Program-made: the position numbers and the translations under genes
DNA from: CAYLZO01 sp964387775
GTDB lineage: Bacteria; Chloroflexota; Anaerolineae; JAAYZQ01
Direction of reading: 5' to 3'
Length of the DNA: 6,556 nt
NCBI GenBank assembly: GCA_964387775.1
Contig: CAYLZO010000266.1
Location: 1-6,556 of the forward strand
The notes under the pieces: generated by a model
What the model saw: the letters and a program-made list of their open reading frames with translations, nothing else
Told to the model about the DNA's origin: nothing
The model's database searches: none
In this document: positions 5,574 through 6,556 of the stretch, piece by piece
Layout: every line of letters starts with the position of its first letter
How positions within the stretch are numbered: position 1 is the stretch's first letter

Positions 5574-6329
5574 ATGGCCGATCTCTACGCCGAGTGGGCT
5601 CGGGTCTACGACTACTTTTACCCCGAGCGCCAGCCCGAGATCGACTTCTGGGCGGAGCTGGCCAAGCCATACGGCCGGCGGCTGCTCGACCTGATGTGCG
5701 GCACGGCCGAAGTGAGCCTGGGCCTGGCCCGGTCCGGCTTTCGCGTGTGGGGCGTGGACCGCTCCCCGGCGATGCTGGCGGTGGGCGCCGAGCGGCTGGC
5801 GGCTGCCGCCGACTACCCGGCCCGCTCCCTCTCGCTGCTGCTGGGTGATGCCCGCGCCCTCGCCCTGCCGGACGCCGTCTTCGATTTCGTGCTGGTGGGC
5901 GGCAACGGCTCCCCGAATCACCTCGACCGCCCGGCCGCGAGTCGCGCCCTGGCCGAGATACGCCGCATCCTGCGCCCCGGCGGGGGCGTGGGCCTGGAGT
6001 TGGTCAATCCCCACCTGCTCCAAGAGGTCTATCCCGAGCGCACGTTCGGCCCCTTCCGGCCCACACCGCCCGGTGTGTGGGTCGAAAAACGGTCGGCCAA
6101 CCGCTACGACGCCGAAGCCGGCCTATTCCACATCCGTCAGACGACCGACTTGGAGATCGACGGCCGGCGGGGCACCTTCGAGACGTCCTTTGCCCTGCAC
6201 GTGTTCGGGCCGGACGACGTGCGCGCCCTCCTGCGCGCCGCCGGGTTCGACCACGTCCGCTTCTACGGCGGCTACGAGCGAGAGCCCTTCGACCGCTGGT
6301 CGTCGGATCTGTTGGTGGTAGCCCGATAG
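5574..6329 (+). CDS. Class I SAM-dependent methyltransferase
   Basis: A 251-residue soluble protein with the Rossmann-type methyltransferase order. Motif I is LLDLMCGTAEVSLGLA (37-52). The acidic end of strand 2 is in VWGVDRSPAML (58-68), probably D62, which would bind the SAM ribose. GDARALALPD (91-100) corresponds to the adenine-contacting loop. FDFVLVGGNG (103-112) is strand 4, and EIRRILRPGGGVGLEL (128-143) is the familiar post-strand-4 helix and turn. The second half (about 165-251) has an antiparallel strand pattern ending in LLVVAR, usual for methyltransferases of the 11/25 families. The acceptor cannot be named. Motif I has Ala where the third Gly of GxGxG is usual. ATG 5574 is chosen. 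TTG 5568 in frame would add two residues, and neither has a clear ribosome site. It lies 51 bp after the metallohydrolase pair and may be read from the same transcript. Confidence 0.85.
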   Translation: MADLYAEWARVYDYFYPERQPEIDFWAELAKPYGRRLLDLMCGTAEVSLGLARSGFRVWGVDRSPAMLAVGAERLAAAADYPARSLSLLLGDARALALPDAVFDFVLVGGNGSPNHLDRPAASRALAEIRRILRPGGGVGLELVNPHLLQEVYPERTFGPFRPTPPGVWVEKRSANRYDAEAGLFHIRQTTDLEIDGRRGTFETSFALHVFGPDDVRALLRAAGFDHVRFYGGYEREPFDRWSSDLLVVAR

Positions 6330-6556
6330 TCTTCCCCCCGGCCCAAGTCCGAGCGCCCAAGCAACTCGGGCTAACTTTGTCAAGTGGGCAAACCAAGCCA
6401 TATTTCGGTGCCCGGCTTCCTGCTGGGGCCAAAGCACTGACCTCCATTTTTCTTTATAGATTCCCCCTGATTTCTCGTTTTCAGCAGCGAGCGCAACGCC
6501 ACGCCGCTTCCTCACATAGCTCTCCGGCCCGAGTTTTCGAAAAAAAGTCAATTTGG
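6330..6556. other. Downstream region without a recognised gene
   Basis: This 227-bp stretch is less GC-rich than the genes. It holds the two weak stems described for 6346-6427, a possible but weak rightward promoter (TTGTCA 6377-6382, 16-bp spacer, CATATT 6399-6404), a T-rich tract near 6446-6458, and a TTTTCGAAAA palindrome at 6534-6543. A frame on the minus strand stays open through it from 6551 and into the methyltransferase, but I see no domain or ribosome site to support a gene. Confidence 0.4.
6346..6372 (+). terminator. Weak candidate terminator hairpin
   Basis: AGTCCGAG (6346-6353) can pair with CTCGGGCT (6365-6372), eight pairs with one U-G, around an 11-base loop. It begins 16 bases after the methyltransferase stop, where a terminator would be expected, but only AACTTTG follows rather than a T-run. 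A second small stem, CCCGGC/GCTGGG with a TTCCT loop, lies at 6411-6427. Confidence 0.3.

Noticed and set aside
4518..6023. 501-codon open frame on the minus strand across the second metallohydrolase and methyltransferase
   Set aside because: It lies antisense to two well-supported genes and to the gap between them, has no recognisable domain, and is the kind of long shadow frame expected in GC-rich DNA.

Overview
The window is GC-rich bacterial DNA. It carries five genes, all on the + strand and closely spaced, and each gene is complete inside the window. My best guess for the source is a Chloroflexota (Anaerolineae-like) genome or metagenome bin. That guess rests on two kinds of short dispersed repeat that I recall from that phylum: a PVLSxxEG-encoding element inside a gene, and GTATTGC-like heptamer arrays between genes. 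It also rests on the gene types. No rRNA or other marker gene is present, so it stays an inference.

Layout: positions 1-210 hold two back-to-back extended -10 promoters, one facing left out of the window and one facing right. At 211-2376 is a membrane protein with three N-terminal thioredoxin-like domains, the middle one without a CxxC, fused to a CcdA/DsbD-type thiol-electron transporter. It overlaps by ATGA the next gene (2373-3617), a long-form alanyl-tRNA editing protein (AlaX-L type) with all four zinc ligands and a C-terminal DHHA1-like domain. A 24-bp dispersed repeat sits in frame inside this gene. A 101-bp gap holding inverted heptamer arrays follows. Next come two tandem paralogous metallo-beta-lactamase-fold proteins (3719-4609 and 4635-5522), about 76% identical by hand count. 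Both have an altered metal-binding motif, and the second has no standard start codon at its expected start. A 51-bp gap with two overlapping hairpins leads to a class I SAM-dependent methyltransferase (5574-6329). The last 227 bp hold no convincing gene, only weak hairpins and a weak possible promoter.

How the genes may work together: the first two are probably translationally coupled, linking extracytoplasmic thiol redox to tRNA proofreading. The metallohydrolase pair and the methyltransferase have no known substrate, and only their shared direction and short spacing connect them to the rest. The most notable points are the apparent AUC start of the second metallohydrolase, the DHHR(A/G)H version of the HxHxDH motif kept in both copies, the in-frame repeat insertion in the editing gene, and the triple-thioredoxin/CcdA fusion.
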